Part shown: one piece after another, positions 47,192-57,104 of the stretch
How positions within the stretch are numbered: position 1 is the stretch's first letter
Layout: each line of letters starts with the position of its first letter
NCBI GenBank assembly: GCA_964017185.1
Contig: OZ024874.1
Span: forward strand, 53,906,856-53,970,855
Direction: 5' to 3'
Origin: Rugalucina vietnamica
Taxonomy: Eukaryota; Mollusca; Bivalvia; Lucinida; Lucinidae
Length of the DNA stretch: 64,000 bases
Notes under the pieces: model-generated
The model's input: only the letters and a program-made list of their open reading frames with translations
What the model was told of the DNA's origin: nothing
Database searches by the model: none
Program-made: the position numbers and the translations under genes

Positions 47192-48837
47192 GTAAGTCAT
47201 GATAATGAAAAAATAAACAGATGTACCTGTATGTAAGTAGAGAGTCAAAAGACACTCTGGAAGTTATTTCTTTTGTTTTCTTCAATAACATGGAACATCC
47301 ATTGGAAGTTTAATGCTGCAATGTATTCTATGTATATGTCGTTGAAAATTGAGCCGCCTCGTGGGAAAACCAACAATGTGGTTTCCGAACAGGTCCGACA
47401 CAAACCGGCCTTTACAGTCACAGAAGCAGGCTAGAACCTTAAAATTTTGGAGTTAATTAAAAGAGGAAATGTACTATCCGAGAAGCGAAAACAAAGGTGC
47501 TGATCAGCTTCGCGGTTACTGCGAAGCTGATCTGCGCCTTTGTTTTCGCCTATGCAGACTGTTGGTTTTCCCATGGGGCGGCTCAGTTGGAGTAATCATA
47601 TCTGGAATCGCCAAATGTGAAATAGGTGGTTTATATAGAAACAAACATGCAACAGCTGACCTGCATGAAATACATGCATTGTAATAGACCATGAATCCAT
47701 TTTGAACATTATTGATCAAGGTATTGAGTGCTCTTTTTGTGCATTATTCATAGTATTTTACTGTCTCTCATAAAAAAATGAAGGGTCACATTTCAATTGA
47801 CTACGAGCGCGTATGGTCTTTGTTATCATTTAATAAATAAATTCGTTTTAAATCATTTTTTATTTTGGTTAAGAAAATGATACCGGCGTTATGTCATGAT
47901 TTTAAACAATTTATTGTTTCTGTTTATTTTTATTTGATGCTTACATGTAACGTCTCAGTCAACAGTCCTTGATCCTGTCGGGGCGTTACCTCCATTTTAT
48001 GGGAATTTAACCCAAAATTAGAGAACTTCAACCTTTTTATTCATTGTAAGCTATCAAGACTTGCTTCTGTCTGGAGTGTGTGCTCTGCGAGCTATCAACA
48101 AGGACTGGTGAATGTTTCTTGATGCCCTGGTGCGTTCCCGGGGGCCTGATAGCACTGAGAACTAGCATCAGAAGACTCGGTGGGATTCGGGTAAGTATTT
48201 TCAATAAGTGCGATTGGTTTTGTGATGGAAAATATTGACATTTCCTTTTCTAAACGATTTCTCAATCCTAATTTAAGTAAGCGCATTTGCAATGCGTTAC
48301 CGTATCCCTATCGCGATTTACAGTCTGGAAATATAAATCGCTTATTTTCAGAAGAATTGACTATATAAAATGAGCCGTATCGTGAGAAAACCGGATTTTT
48401 GCCTAGGCGAAAACAAAGGCGCAGACCAGCTTCGCGGTAACCGCGAAGCTGATCAGCGCCTTTGTTTTCGCTACTCGGATAGTACAATTCCTCTTCTACT
48501 TAAATCCGAAATTTCAAGCTTCTAGCTCTTTTCTGAGCTTGTACAGGTCGGTTTGTGTCAGATCTGGTCGGAAACCCCGAAGACCGGTTTTCTGACGATG
48601 CGGCTCAAATAATGATCAACAGCTTATGTAAAATTTCATCTTTTTTAAAGGACAGCAGATATCACATGGTCAAAATAACACAAAATGATGGCAAGTATTA
48701 AAAGGTTCCCGCGCGTACAACATATTTAACATTTTCAATTTCAGGGGTCTATCTGCAATGACTATATGGCGTTACAGTGTTGCTTCTCGTTTGCCATCTG
48801 TCAAATGCTTCGGGAGCTGGATGATATGGGACTGTAG
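47053..48837 (+). CDS. PLAC8/cornifelin family protein, gene 2 (three exons)
   Basis: A paralogue of the gene at 26,711 with the same exon structure: 47,053-47,191, 48,051-48,190 and 48,745-48,837, encoding 123 residues. All donors are GTAAGT; acceptors are TGTAAG and TTTCAG. The N-terminus is MAVHNTTVVMTQPGP; the domain begins DWSSGLCSCCDDFMA. Exon 2 reads IKTCFCLECVLCELSTRTG and on to MPWCVPGG; exon 3 has GSICNDYMALQCCFSFAICQ and RELDDMGL. Exon 2 matches gene 1 at 42 of 46 residues and exon 3 at 26 of 30, so the duplication is clear. Three of the exon 2 differences replace a Cys of gene 1 with Ile or Phe. Its introns are short (0.86 and 0.55 kb), with an R2 MITE in each. Confidence 0.92.
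47351..47586 (+). mobile_element. R2 MITE in intron 1 of PLAC8 gene 2
   Basis: Full length, gccgcctcgtgggaaaacc to cccatggggcggctca. The hairpin is cttcgcggttactgcgaag, with one mismatch pair. Confidence 0.85.
47930..48010 (+). repeat. R5 fragment
   Basis: It contains tgatgcttacatgtaac, ctcagtcaacag and cattttatgggaatttaac. It lies just before exon 2 of PLAC8 gene 2. Confidence 0.55.
48051..48190 (+). CDS. PLAC8 gene 2, coding exon 2
   Basis: 140 bp, the same length and phases as exon 2 of gene 1, ending GGGATTCGG before GTAAGT. Confidence 0.92.
48371..48608 (+). mobile_element. R2 MITE in intron 2 of PLAC8 gene 2
   Basis: The hairpin is cttcgcggtaaccgcgaag, a perfect palindrome that differs from the common form in both arms. 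The ends are gagccgtatcgtgagaaaac and ttttctgacgatgcggctc. Confidence 0.85.
48745..48837 (+). CDS. PLAC8 gene 2, coding exon 3
   Basis: 93 bp after AATTTCAG, ending in TAG. It has the same length and C-terminus as exon 3 of gene 1. Confidence 0.92.
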   Translation, partial: GSICNDYMALQCCFSFAICQMLRELDDMGL

Positions 48838-48934
48838 ATTTTTTCTACGCCCGTGATAAAGAAGGATACACCTTTTGTATATACTAATATTAACTGCTCA
48901 AAATATTTCAAGGAACACTACATTTGTTCCATAT

Positions 48935-49198
48935 CTCCGTGTCATGTATATCCCATTGAACTCCACTTTTATATAGCAAAACTGGGGTATGCAGGGGTAC
49001 ACGTATTTTTCTTATTTTTGCTCAAAAACATAGATTGTGGGTACTCGACGAGGCGGCGGTTCTAACGTGTACCCACAATCTATGTTTTGAGCAAACATAA
49101 GAAGAAAAAAAAAAAAAAAAACAAAATCTACTGAACATTTTCTATTTTTACAACTTAAGAAAAATCTATATATTATATGGAAGTGTTTTCGTAATGTA
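48935..49198 (+). repeat. R1 repeat 3' of PLAC8 gene 2
   Basis: It starts near gtgtcatgtatatccc and ends gttttcgtaatg. An A-run lies at 49,106-49,121. The left palindrome arm is partly deleted. Confidence 0.7.
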
Positions 49199-49470
49199 CC
49201 GCAATCCACAAATAATCAGACTATCCGCTTTGTTTGGAAAGGGTCTCAAATTAAGTTGGTTTGCATAACAATAAATATTTTCTAATTGTTTACACTGTCA
49301 TGGAACTCTCAGCGTTACTGTGACTTTCTCATTCTACACATTTGACTAATATAGCTGATGTTTTTCCCTTATTTTTGTATATAAAGTCAGTAACTGTAAA
49401 ATACTGGAATATTGAACGCCACATTTGACAGGACAAATAAACATTGCAGGAAATCTTAATATAATTAATT

Positions 49471-49566
49471 GAGCCAAGTCATGAACAAACCGGATTTTTG
49501 CCTAGGCGAAAACAAAGGCGCAGATCAGCTTCGCAGTAACTGCGAAGCTTATCAGCGCCTTTTTAG
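49471..49566 (+). mobile_element. R2 MITE, left part
   Basis: It contains gagccaagtcatgaacaaac and the hairpin cttcgcagtaactgcgaag. It is cut at gcgcctttt and resumes at 51,533 with tttcgctatacagatag. Confidence 0.8.
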
Positions 49567-51533
49567 CTCACCTGAGCCGAAGGCTCACAGGTGAGCTTAT
49601 AGTATACCCATGCTCCGGCGTCCGTCCGTCGTCGTCCGTCGTCCGTCGTCCACAATTTCAAAGATCTTCTCCTCTGAAACCGCTTGGCCAATCAAAGCCA
49701 AACTTCATGTGGAGTATCCTTAGGAAGGGGGAACGAAAGTTTATATAAATGGTCCAGGTCACATGACCAAGATGGCCGCCATGGCTATAAATAGCAAAAA
49801 CCTTTAAAAATCTTCTACTCCAGAACCAATGGGTCGATTTCCACGAAACTTGGTATGTAGCATCGGGGACGAGGGCCCATGATAGTTTATATAAATCATG
49901 ACCCTAGGATGACCTTGACCTATTTTATGGCAAGGTCAACTTAGGTCGCCAATGCATTTAAATGGGGAAAAATGGTAAAATGCTATTTAATGAGTAAAAC
50001 TTACTTGGAATAGGCAAATGGACAGAAGATTAATGTTAATGGAAAATTTTAGCCCCTGGGGGGTTGTCTGCCCCTGCCCCAGGGCTATATACATGTATAT
50101 TTCCATAATAATGAAACATCTTCTCCCCTGAAACCGCTTAGCCTATCAAAGCCAAACTTCATATGGAGCATCCTTGGGATGGGGGAAAGAAAGTTTATAT
50201 AAATGGTCAAGGTCACATGACCAAGATGGCTGCCATGGCTATAAATAGAAAAAACCTTTAAAAATCTTCTTCTCCAGAACCAGAAGGCCAATGATTTTGA
50301 AACTTGGTGTGAAGCATCAGTGACTGGAGCTCTACAAAGTTTATATAAATCATGACCCTGGGATGACCTTGACCTATTTTACGGCAAGGTCAACATAGGT
50401 CGCTCATGCATTTGAATGGGGAAAAGTGTTAAAATGTCATTTGTAGGGAAAAACTTGCAGGAAATGGGCAAATGGACTTAAGATTGATGATTCTGAAAAA
50501 CTTTGGACCCCAGGGGTCTGTCAGCCCCCGCCCCGGGGCAATATACATGTATATTACAGTGATATTCAAATATCTTCTTCTCTGAAACTGCTTGGCCAAT
50601 CAAAGCCAAACTTAATGTGGAGCATTCTTAGGAAGAGTGAATGAACGTTTAAGTAAATGGTCAAGGTCACATGACCAAGATGGCCACCATGGCTATAAAT
50701 AGCAAAAACCCTTAAAAATCTTCTTATTCAGAACCAGAAGGCCTATGATTGGCATGAAGCATCAGGCAATGGAGCTCTACAAAGTTTGTATAAATTATGA
50801 CCCTGGGATGACCTTGACCTTTTTTACGGCAAGGTCAACTTAGGCCGCCCATGCATTTTAATGGGAAAAAATAGGAAAATGTCATTTAATGGCAAAAAAC
50901 TTGCTAGGAATGAGCAAATGGACATAAGATTTATGTTTATGAACATATTTTGGGGCCCAGAGGGTTGTCTGCCCCTGCCCCGGGGCTATGCACATGTGTA
51001 TGACCACAATATTGAAACATTTTCTCTGAAACCGCTTGGCTAATCAAAGCCAAACTTTTTGTGAAACATTCTTAGGAAGAGTGAATGAAAGTTTGTATAA
51101 ATGGTCAAGGTCACATGACCAAGATGGCCGCCATGGCTATAAATAGCAAAAACCCTTAAAATCTTCTTCTCCAGTACTAGAAGGCCTATGATTTTGAAAC
51201 TTGGCATGAAGCATCAAGCAATGGAGTTCTTCAAAGTTTATATAAATCATGACCCTGGGATGACCTTGACCTTTTTTATGGCAAGGTCAACTTAGGTTGC
51301 CTAAGCATTTGAATGGGGAAAATTGTTATAATGTCATTTGAAGGGCAAAACTTGCAGTAAATTTGCAAATGACTGAATCTTTATGATTTATTAAAGAAAT
51401 TGACTCCAGAGGTTGCCCTGACCCTGCCCTGGGGTTATATACATGTATATTACCATTCTAGTCAAACAAGTTTATTGGTATATATCTCAGGTCTCAGGTG
51501 AGCGTTTACAGGACCATTGGTCCTCTGGTTTCG
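49566..51533 (+). repeat. R8 tandem array inserted into an R2 MITE
   Basis: It begins tagctcacctgagccgaagg and ends ctcaggtgagcg, then aggaccattggtcctctgg. Inside are four units of about 455 bp with tctgaaaccgcttggccaat, aagatggccgccatggctat, gaccttgacctattttacgg and a near-constant tatatacatgtatat. The flanks are the two parts of one R2 copy, which fixes the insertion limits. The ORFs inside are artefacts. Confidence 0.88.
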
Positions 51534-51642
51534 CTATACAGATAGTAGAATCCCTCTTCTACTTAAATCCAAAATTTCAAGCTTCTATCCTGCTTCTGTG
51601 ACTGTACAGGCTGGTTTGTTGGTTTTCTCACGTCGCGGCTCA
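51533..51642 (+). mobile_element. R2 MITE, right part
   Basis: Continuation of 49,471-49,566. It contains tcaagcttctatcctgcttc and ends cgcggctca. Confidence 0.75.
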
Positions 51643-51697
51643 ATTTACTAAATGCTGGTATTTCCAACTAACAAGTGTAGCTATTCCTTTTACACAT

Positions 51698-51936
51698 ATG
51701 AGCCGCGACGCGAGAAAACCGGTCTTCGGGGTTTCCGACCAGGTCCGACACAAACCGACATGTACAGTCCCAGAAGCAGCATAGAAGCTTGAAATTTCGG
51801 ATTTAATAAGAATAGAAAGTGTACTATCCGTGTAGCGAAAACAAAGGCGCTGATCAGCTTCGCAGTTACTGCGAAGCTGATCTGCGCCTTTGTTTTCGCA
51901 TAGGCAAAAATCCGGTTTTCTCATGACGCGGCTCAA
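51698..51936 (+). mobile_element. R2 MITE, full copy
   Basis: It runs from gagccgcgacgcgagaaaac to gttttctcatgacgcggctc, with the perfect hairpin cttcgcagttactgcgaag. The minus-strand ORF across it is an artefact. Confidence 0.88.
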
Positions 51937-52101
51937 TTATGACTCTGGGGTGAGGACTGGAGAGGGTTTAAACGGTAGTACGTAAATGTCGCACGTTTAC
52001 ACGCACGAAACAAACTTGTAATATTAAGTGTTTTAACATTTTGTTATATTTTCTTTTTATATACTTTTCACATCATTTTGTATCTCATTCTCAAATATTC
52101 T

Positions 52102-52165
52102 TCAAATCTCCTCCAAACAATCTTCGCATTTTTTGTTCTCACACCCTTTCACCACTTCATATCCT
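52102..52165 (-). CDS. Kazal gene, coding exon 3
   Basis: It encodes GYEVVKGCENKKCEDCLEEI and a stop. The last family Cys and two additional Cys lie here. It closely matches the exon at 58,951-59,005. Confidence 0.82.
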
Positions 52166-55100
52166 CTGAAAAGAAGTATCGATAAAACATTATTGCACCT
52201 GTGCATACGTACGGTTGATTCATAGATGCATAATAATAAGTTGATACCATTCTTCGCAAAAGGGTTCTAAAGAGTACCCACAATTTATGATTTCGAGCAA
52301 AAATAAGAAAAATATCAAAATTTTTCAGCTGAAAATTTTTATTATTGTTAAAGCTAAAAAATATCTGTTTATTGCATGGGCAAGTTTTCGTAATGATGTC
52401 TTTGTTCGACGGAGGATACAATATTCCATATTTGAAAATTTTCACTTTTACTGAATATGAGTTAGCCATTTTGCTTCTGCACTCCGTAAAACTAATTTTG
52501 TTGAAGGCGAAACAGGAATAAAATGTTGAATCTGATAGTCCTCAATGAATAAACAACTTTGGATCTAAAAATTCATGTTTCAACTCCAAACCAACTAATC
52601 ATACAAAATCTGCAGTTTGCATTGATTTCTTTGGATTTTTTTGCAAATAAAGCCATAAAAGAATAATTCTGCTATGACGCAATGGCAAGAACGTGCATAT
52701 TCAAGTTACATTCGTAAAGAGTCATTACGTATATCTGGCCTAGCTTACTATCTGCAAAATGTAAAGCCAAAGAACAAAATGTGATGATGAAATCTACCCC
52801 GGAAAAGTATGGATTTACCGCCGACAGTCTGTCAGATAATAAAGAATTTATGGTCAAATCTCAACAAGCCGCTTGCAAAACATAACGACAGTGCGAGTAC
52901 AAAGAATAAAGTTATCGCAAAGAAAATCAGCGCGTTCCTAAAATCTAGCAAACAAAATATGAATCAAAAATCGCCGCTTTCCGCCGCTGTTTATCTTTGA
53001 TACTGACCATTTTCACATGGAAACAACTTTGGATGCTATAGATTCTGACAGATTGTCAAAATAATCTTCATATTAATTGTTATTACGAAGTATACATACA
53101 GTTTAAAGTTGGAAGTAACAGGTGTTCCCTAACTTATTTCCATGTGTGTGTATATACACATGGAAATAAGTTAGGGAACACTTTTATCTCTTGGGAAATG
53201 TTTCAAAAAATCCATTTTCCTATTTTCTGGCGATACTGAAATTTTAATCACATGTATTTCATACCCTGGCCTAGCGATAGGCCAATCTATGGACATTCAA
53301 AACATTTTGTCCTTGTGCTACGGAGGACATATATATTTTGTGCCATATATGAAAAACTCCACTTTTACTGAATACGAGTTTGCCTTTTTGCTTCTGCACA
53401 CAGCAGAACTCTACTTTTCAATGCGAAACAGGAATAGAATGTTGCATCTGATTGTTCTCAATGAATAAACGACTTCGGATCTAAAAAATTATGTTTCATC
53501 TACAAACCAAGAAATCATAAAAACTCTGCAGTTTGCATGGATTTCTATGGAAGGCAAAATTGTTGTAATTTTTGCAAATAAAGCCGTAAAAGAATATTTC
53601 CGCTATGGCGCTATGACCAGAACGTACATGTTCAAATTCCTAAAGGGTCATATCGAATATCTGGCACAACGTTTACAACCTGCAAAATGTATACCTACCC
53701 CCGGAAAAGTATGGATCTACCGCCGACAGTCGGTCAGAAAATAAAGAATTAATGATACCCCATCCACAGGCAAGTTCTCAGCTTGATGCTTAAGAAAAAT
53801 TATGACAATGCGAGCTCACAGAATGAAGTTATCGCAAAGAATATCAGCGCGCTCCGTAAATCTAGCGAAAAATTTCTGAATCAAAGATGGCCGCTGTCCG
53901 CCGCAGTTTATGTTTGATGCTTACCATTTTCACAAAGAAACAACTTTTGATACTATAGATTCTGTCAAGTTGTCAAAACGTTCTTCACAATTCTTACAAA
54001 GATTGATATATTCAGTCCAAAGTTGGTAGTCACATTATTACAGGTGTTCCCTAACTTAATTCCATGTGTATATATAAAACACCTCTTCAAATTTAAAATG
54101 ATACGAGAAACTCGGGATATACAACGTGCTCTTTAAAGTTCAAATCTCTGTCTACTTACGGGGCACAGTCCAACCAACATTTGTTTATGAAATTCGTGTG
54201 CGACAAATATGTCGCTGAAGGTTGGTATCCACACACCGGTTCATCATAACGAGTACACAAACATCTTTCTGAAATCATTGTATATTGTATGTGCCGCGTC
54301 ATGAGAAAATCGGATTTCGTTTATGCGACAACACAGGCGCAGATCAGCTTCGCAGTAACTGCAAAGCTGATCAGCGCCTTTGTTTTCGCTACACGGATAG
54401 TACTATTTCTCTTCTTCTTAAATCCGAACTTTGAAGCTTCTAGTCTGCTTCTGTGACTGCAGAGGCCGACTTGTGAAACCCCGAAGTTCTAAAAGGAGAA
54501 GAACAAGACGAAGAAGAAGAGCTTAAATAATCTTGAATGGGAGGTTTACTGAATAAAAGGAACAGAAATCATGCATTTACATTTAAAATCCCAAAATAGA
54601 TTCCAGGCGGGAAAAAATGCATTTTACGTGCGTACTTATATATCAAATTAATGTTTCATACAGGTGCATTTTTGTTGTTAAATGCATGTCATCAGTAAAC
54701 AAAAAGTTACAAGTAGGAAATGATGAGGAAAAAGACGCAGTCAGAAAGAAATTCTCCCCCTAACACCAGAGGTTGGAAAAACTAAATTGACAAGTAGGTA
54801 TTCATACTAAAAAAACATACTTAAAACATATTGTAAGCCGAGTGAGCAGCTGTTTCCCAATAGGCGGCTACTCAGTTACCCAAACTTAAATAAAAATATG
54901 AAAGCGTACTTTCAAACAGCACATAAATTCGACTCCAAAACATAAAAAATAGAACCACAACAAATGTATCGCCTTGGAACGATCAGTAGTATAACATTAC
55001 AAGGGCCTAACCTCACCCTCATCTTTTGCAGTGGTTCACAAGATTTGGTTAGTTGTTCTGTCCTCGTGGTGAATATTTAGCTAGTTAATGAATCACCAAG

Positions 55101-55205
55101 GACAAACAAATAAATAATGATTATCACCATGATGAATAAAACACGAGGACTCACAGATTCAGTAAGCTGTCTGACGATATTTTACTAAATCCGGAGCAAA
55201 CAAAA

Positions 55206-55261
<56 letters not shown>

Positions 55262-55414
55262 AGCTGAACAACGGACCAGATGCTCCGGACCCAATCAACT
55301 TAAATGAAAAACTTTAAAACGTATCATAATATAATATAATATATTTTACATACTCAACGCCACTTCTCTACACATGCTGAACAACACAATACAAATTAGA
55401 GCCTTCATGGTCAT
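52102..55414 (-). CDS. Secreted Kazal-type serine protease inhibitor (three exons)
   Basis: A 77-residue precursor on the minus strand. Exon 1 (55,354-55,414) gives a signal peptide of about 20 residues (MTMKALICIVLFSMCREVAL), phase 1 GTATGT donor. Exon 2 (54,160-54,268; ATTTCAG acceptor, GTAAGT donor) gives the Kazal core: Cys at 23, 25, 33, 51 and 55, with CTRYDEPVCGY and a later NKCWLDCA. Exon 3 (52,102-52,165; TTTTCAG acceptor) adds GYEVVKGC (Cys65), then two extra Cys (70, 73) and a TGA. The C2-x7-C3 spacing and PVCG match Kazal inhibitors; C1-x-C2 is the non-classical invertebrate type. By family rule the reactive-site P1 residue is Arg27, suggesting trypsin-like targets. The C3-C4 loop (17 residues) is longer than the usual 10 or so. 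A CTTTTTCAG acceptor before the ATG suggests a 5' UTR intron. TIR elements fill intron 2. Confidence 0.82.
52240..52397 (+). repeat. R1 repeat, right half
   Basis: It contains gggttctaaagagtacccac, ttcgagcaaaaataag and gcaagttttcgtaatg. The left half is missing. It lies in intron 2 of the Kazal gene. Confidence 0.65.
52400..53150. mobile_element. TIR element copy 1, left-truncated
   Basis: It is collinear with 53,320-54,070 (shared tttactgaata, gcgaaacaggaata, ctgcagtttgcat, ccgccgacagtc) and ends gtgttccctaacttatttcc, atgtgt. Its left TIR is lost where the R1 fragment abuts. Frames inside are not supported as genes. Confidence 0.75.
53156..54070. mobile_element. TIR element copy 2, about 915 bp
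   Basis: The left end acacatggaaataagttagg and the right end cctaacttaattccatgtgt are inverse copies with one mismatch; both continue through gaacac. It lies directly beside copy 1, leaving a palindromic junction at 53,122-53,182. A partial relative starts at 56,207 with gttagggaacacctgtaata. Confidence 0.8.
54160..54268 (-). CDS. Kazal gene, coding exon 2 (inhibitor core)
   Basis: 109 bp with two bases at each end completing split codons (phases 1 and 2). It encodes five of the six family Cys and the presumed reactive site. Both splice sites are strong. An R2 fragment begins about 20 bp beyond the acceptor. Confidence 0.85.
54290..54483 (+). mobile_element. R2 MITE, degraded copy
   Basis: It contains gtgccgcgtcatgagaaaat and the hairpin cttcgcagtaactgcaaag, with one arm mutated. 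The right end is missing. Confidence 0.7.
54700..55195 (+). repeat. R3 repeat, long copy
   Basis: It contains tacaagtaggaaatgatgag, attgtaagccgagtgagcag, aacaaatgtatcgccttgga and gaatcaccaaggacaaac, ending near gctgtctgacgat. Confidence 0.75.
55205..55260 (+). repeat. Poly-A tract, about 55 bases
   Basis: The longest homopolymer in the window, in intron 1 of the Kazal gene directly after an R3 copy. Confidence 0.95.
55354..55414 (-). CDS. Kazal gene, coding exon 1 (signal peptide)
   Basis: 61 coding bases. Two ATG codons lie two codons apart; I used the first. The sequence just upstream (TTTCAG then CCAT) is shared with the second locus, marking a conserved acceptor of a 5' UTR exon that would run to 55,449. 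Confidence 0.8.
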
Positions 55415-55557
55415 TTTTAGGTGAGGTGGTATATTTAAACTTGGGATGGCTGAAAAAGAAATTGACGCCATTATCAATAAGACTAATCTTAAAAAATGTT
55501 GTGTAAACGTAGTATTTACATGTACGTGTACAAATATACATGCATGTACCTTAAACA

Positions 55558-56206
55558 GCAGTCACACATTAGCGTATAAACCAAACGCGCGTCGGGCGTA
55601 TGAAAAATCTCAACATGCTGAAGATTTTGGACATATAACACTTAATTCGTTCCTTTAACTCGCTTTAGCAGTCACATATTAGCGAGTGACTGAGGCGTGT
55701 GCCGGACGTTTAAAAACCTCAAAATTTTGAAATACGTTTGTGTTACGTCCCAAACACGCTAAGCACGCGTTATAGGCACGCAGCAAACGTTCAACGCGCG
55801 TATAGCACACGCTTGGGGCGCGCTACTGAAGAAATATCTCAAAATCGGAACGCGTATGTAGCGTACACTGGCATACCTAATACGTGCGCCAAACGTGTTC
55901 AAAGCGTATTCAACGCACCCGTAACGCGCGTGGAATGTATTCAACGTATAAGACGCACGCCCGGGACACGCTGAGCTTCTAGAAAAATTTTAAGCATGTT
56001 TATTGTCTTTAGTCCAAACACGCACGAAACGCGCATCGACTTTTAGCGACGTACAGCGACGCGCGTCGGATGTACACCAAGCGTACCCAACGCACACGTA
56101 ACGCGTTTCTAACGTGTCTCCGACGTGTTCCTGGAATATGTTGAATTTTACTTTTTTATCAACACGCCCGGCGCACGTTTGGCTTATACGCTAATGTGTT
56201 ATTGTT
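55558..56206 (+). mobile_element. R4 CG-rich element, complete copy
   Basis: The left TIR is cagtcacacattagcgtata then accaaacgcgcgtcgggcg; the right end is cgcccggcgcacgtttggc then ttatacgctaatgtg. About 650 bp. The two long frames (55,738-55,974 plus and 55,759-55,944 minus) are a consequence of its composition. Confidence 0.8.
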
Positions 56207-56340
56207 AGGGAACACCTGTAATAATACGAAGATTTTATTTATATTATGTATATTTCCGTTTGTAAAACTCATGAAATTGTTACACGTTGTCAGAATCTGT
56301 TGTACCGAAAGTTGTTTCTATACTGAAAACCAAATAATAA
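56207..56340 (-). mobile_element. Fragment of the TIR element seen at 53,156
   Basis: gttagggaacacctgtaata is followed by diverged matches (ttgtcagaatctgt, aaagttgtttct) to the right end of 53,156-54,070 read inward. It abuts the R4 element. Confidence 0.6.
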
Positions 56341-56934
56341 TAGCACGCAACACATACATTCTTACCGTTGAATGCCTGTCACTTGTTTCATGTCATTGCA
56401 AACCCTTTCACAACACACAATTGTTTAATCTTTTGCTTTAACGTTTTCAAAGCGAACAAAGCCATTTTACATGCAGTTTAACAAAGGGTCAGAAAAGATG
56501 ACCATGCCATTTCTGTAGAAGTTGGAATCGAACTAGTCAAATTCAGCGCATTACATGACAGTGCTTTCCGATTTCGTGCGTTCATCATGGCGAGTTCTTT
56601 TTTTTTTTTTTTAATTTTACGAAATTGGCACTGTTATTTTCTGGACCATACCTTCCTGACATACACCAAGCGTCACATCATTTACATTATAAAAAGTAAA
56701 TAAAAAAACTAAGCACATAAATAGTCAATCAATGTTCTAATAAACAAAACCATATTAATCGAATTGAAGCTTACCTCGGCAGGTTTTCAGGAGATTTTGA
56801 AATTCAATCTGCTGCAATGTGTTATGTATATATAGTATGATTTCACTTCCCTCAAGCGTCGCAACGATTAAATGATTTAATATGTGATCTCATCAAAGAA
56901 GAGGAAACTTGCATATGCATGAAGCAAACTTCAA

Positions 56935-57055
56935 CTCATTTAAGCCTGGCGTCCCTTTTATGGGACATAGGCAAAACAGAGAATAGCCCCAGATGTGACG
57001 CCGCAGAACGCGGCGTCCCATCTGGGGATATTCTGTTTACTTAGAGAATTTTCAT
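56935..57055. repeat. R7 hairpin repeat, best copy
   Basis: aagcctggcgtcccttttat is followed by gggacataggcaaaacaga, then agatgtgacgccgcagaacg and cggcgtcccatctgggg. The inner part folds as gatgtgacgccg with cggcgtcccatc. Confidence 0.7.
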
Positions 57056-57104
57056 CGAAAAATTGAATATTTAAAGTTACAAAGTTATTTAATATTACAA
57101 GTAG

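Noticed and set aside
51640-51936. 98-codon minus frame
   Set aside because: It is the R2 MITE; similar frames occur at 172-393 and 47,469-47,684.
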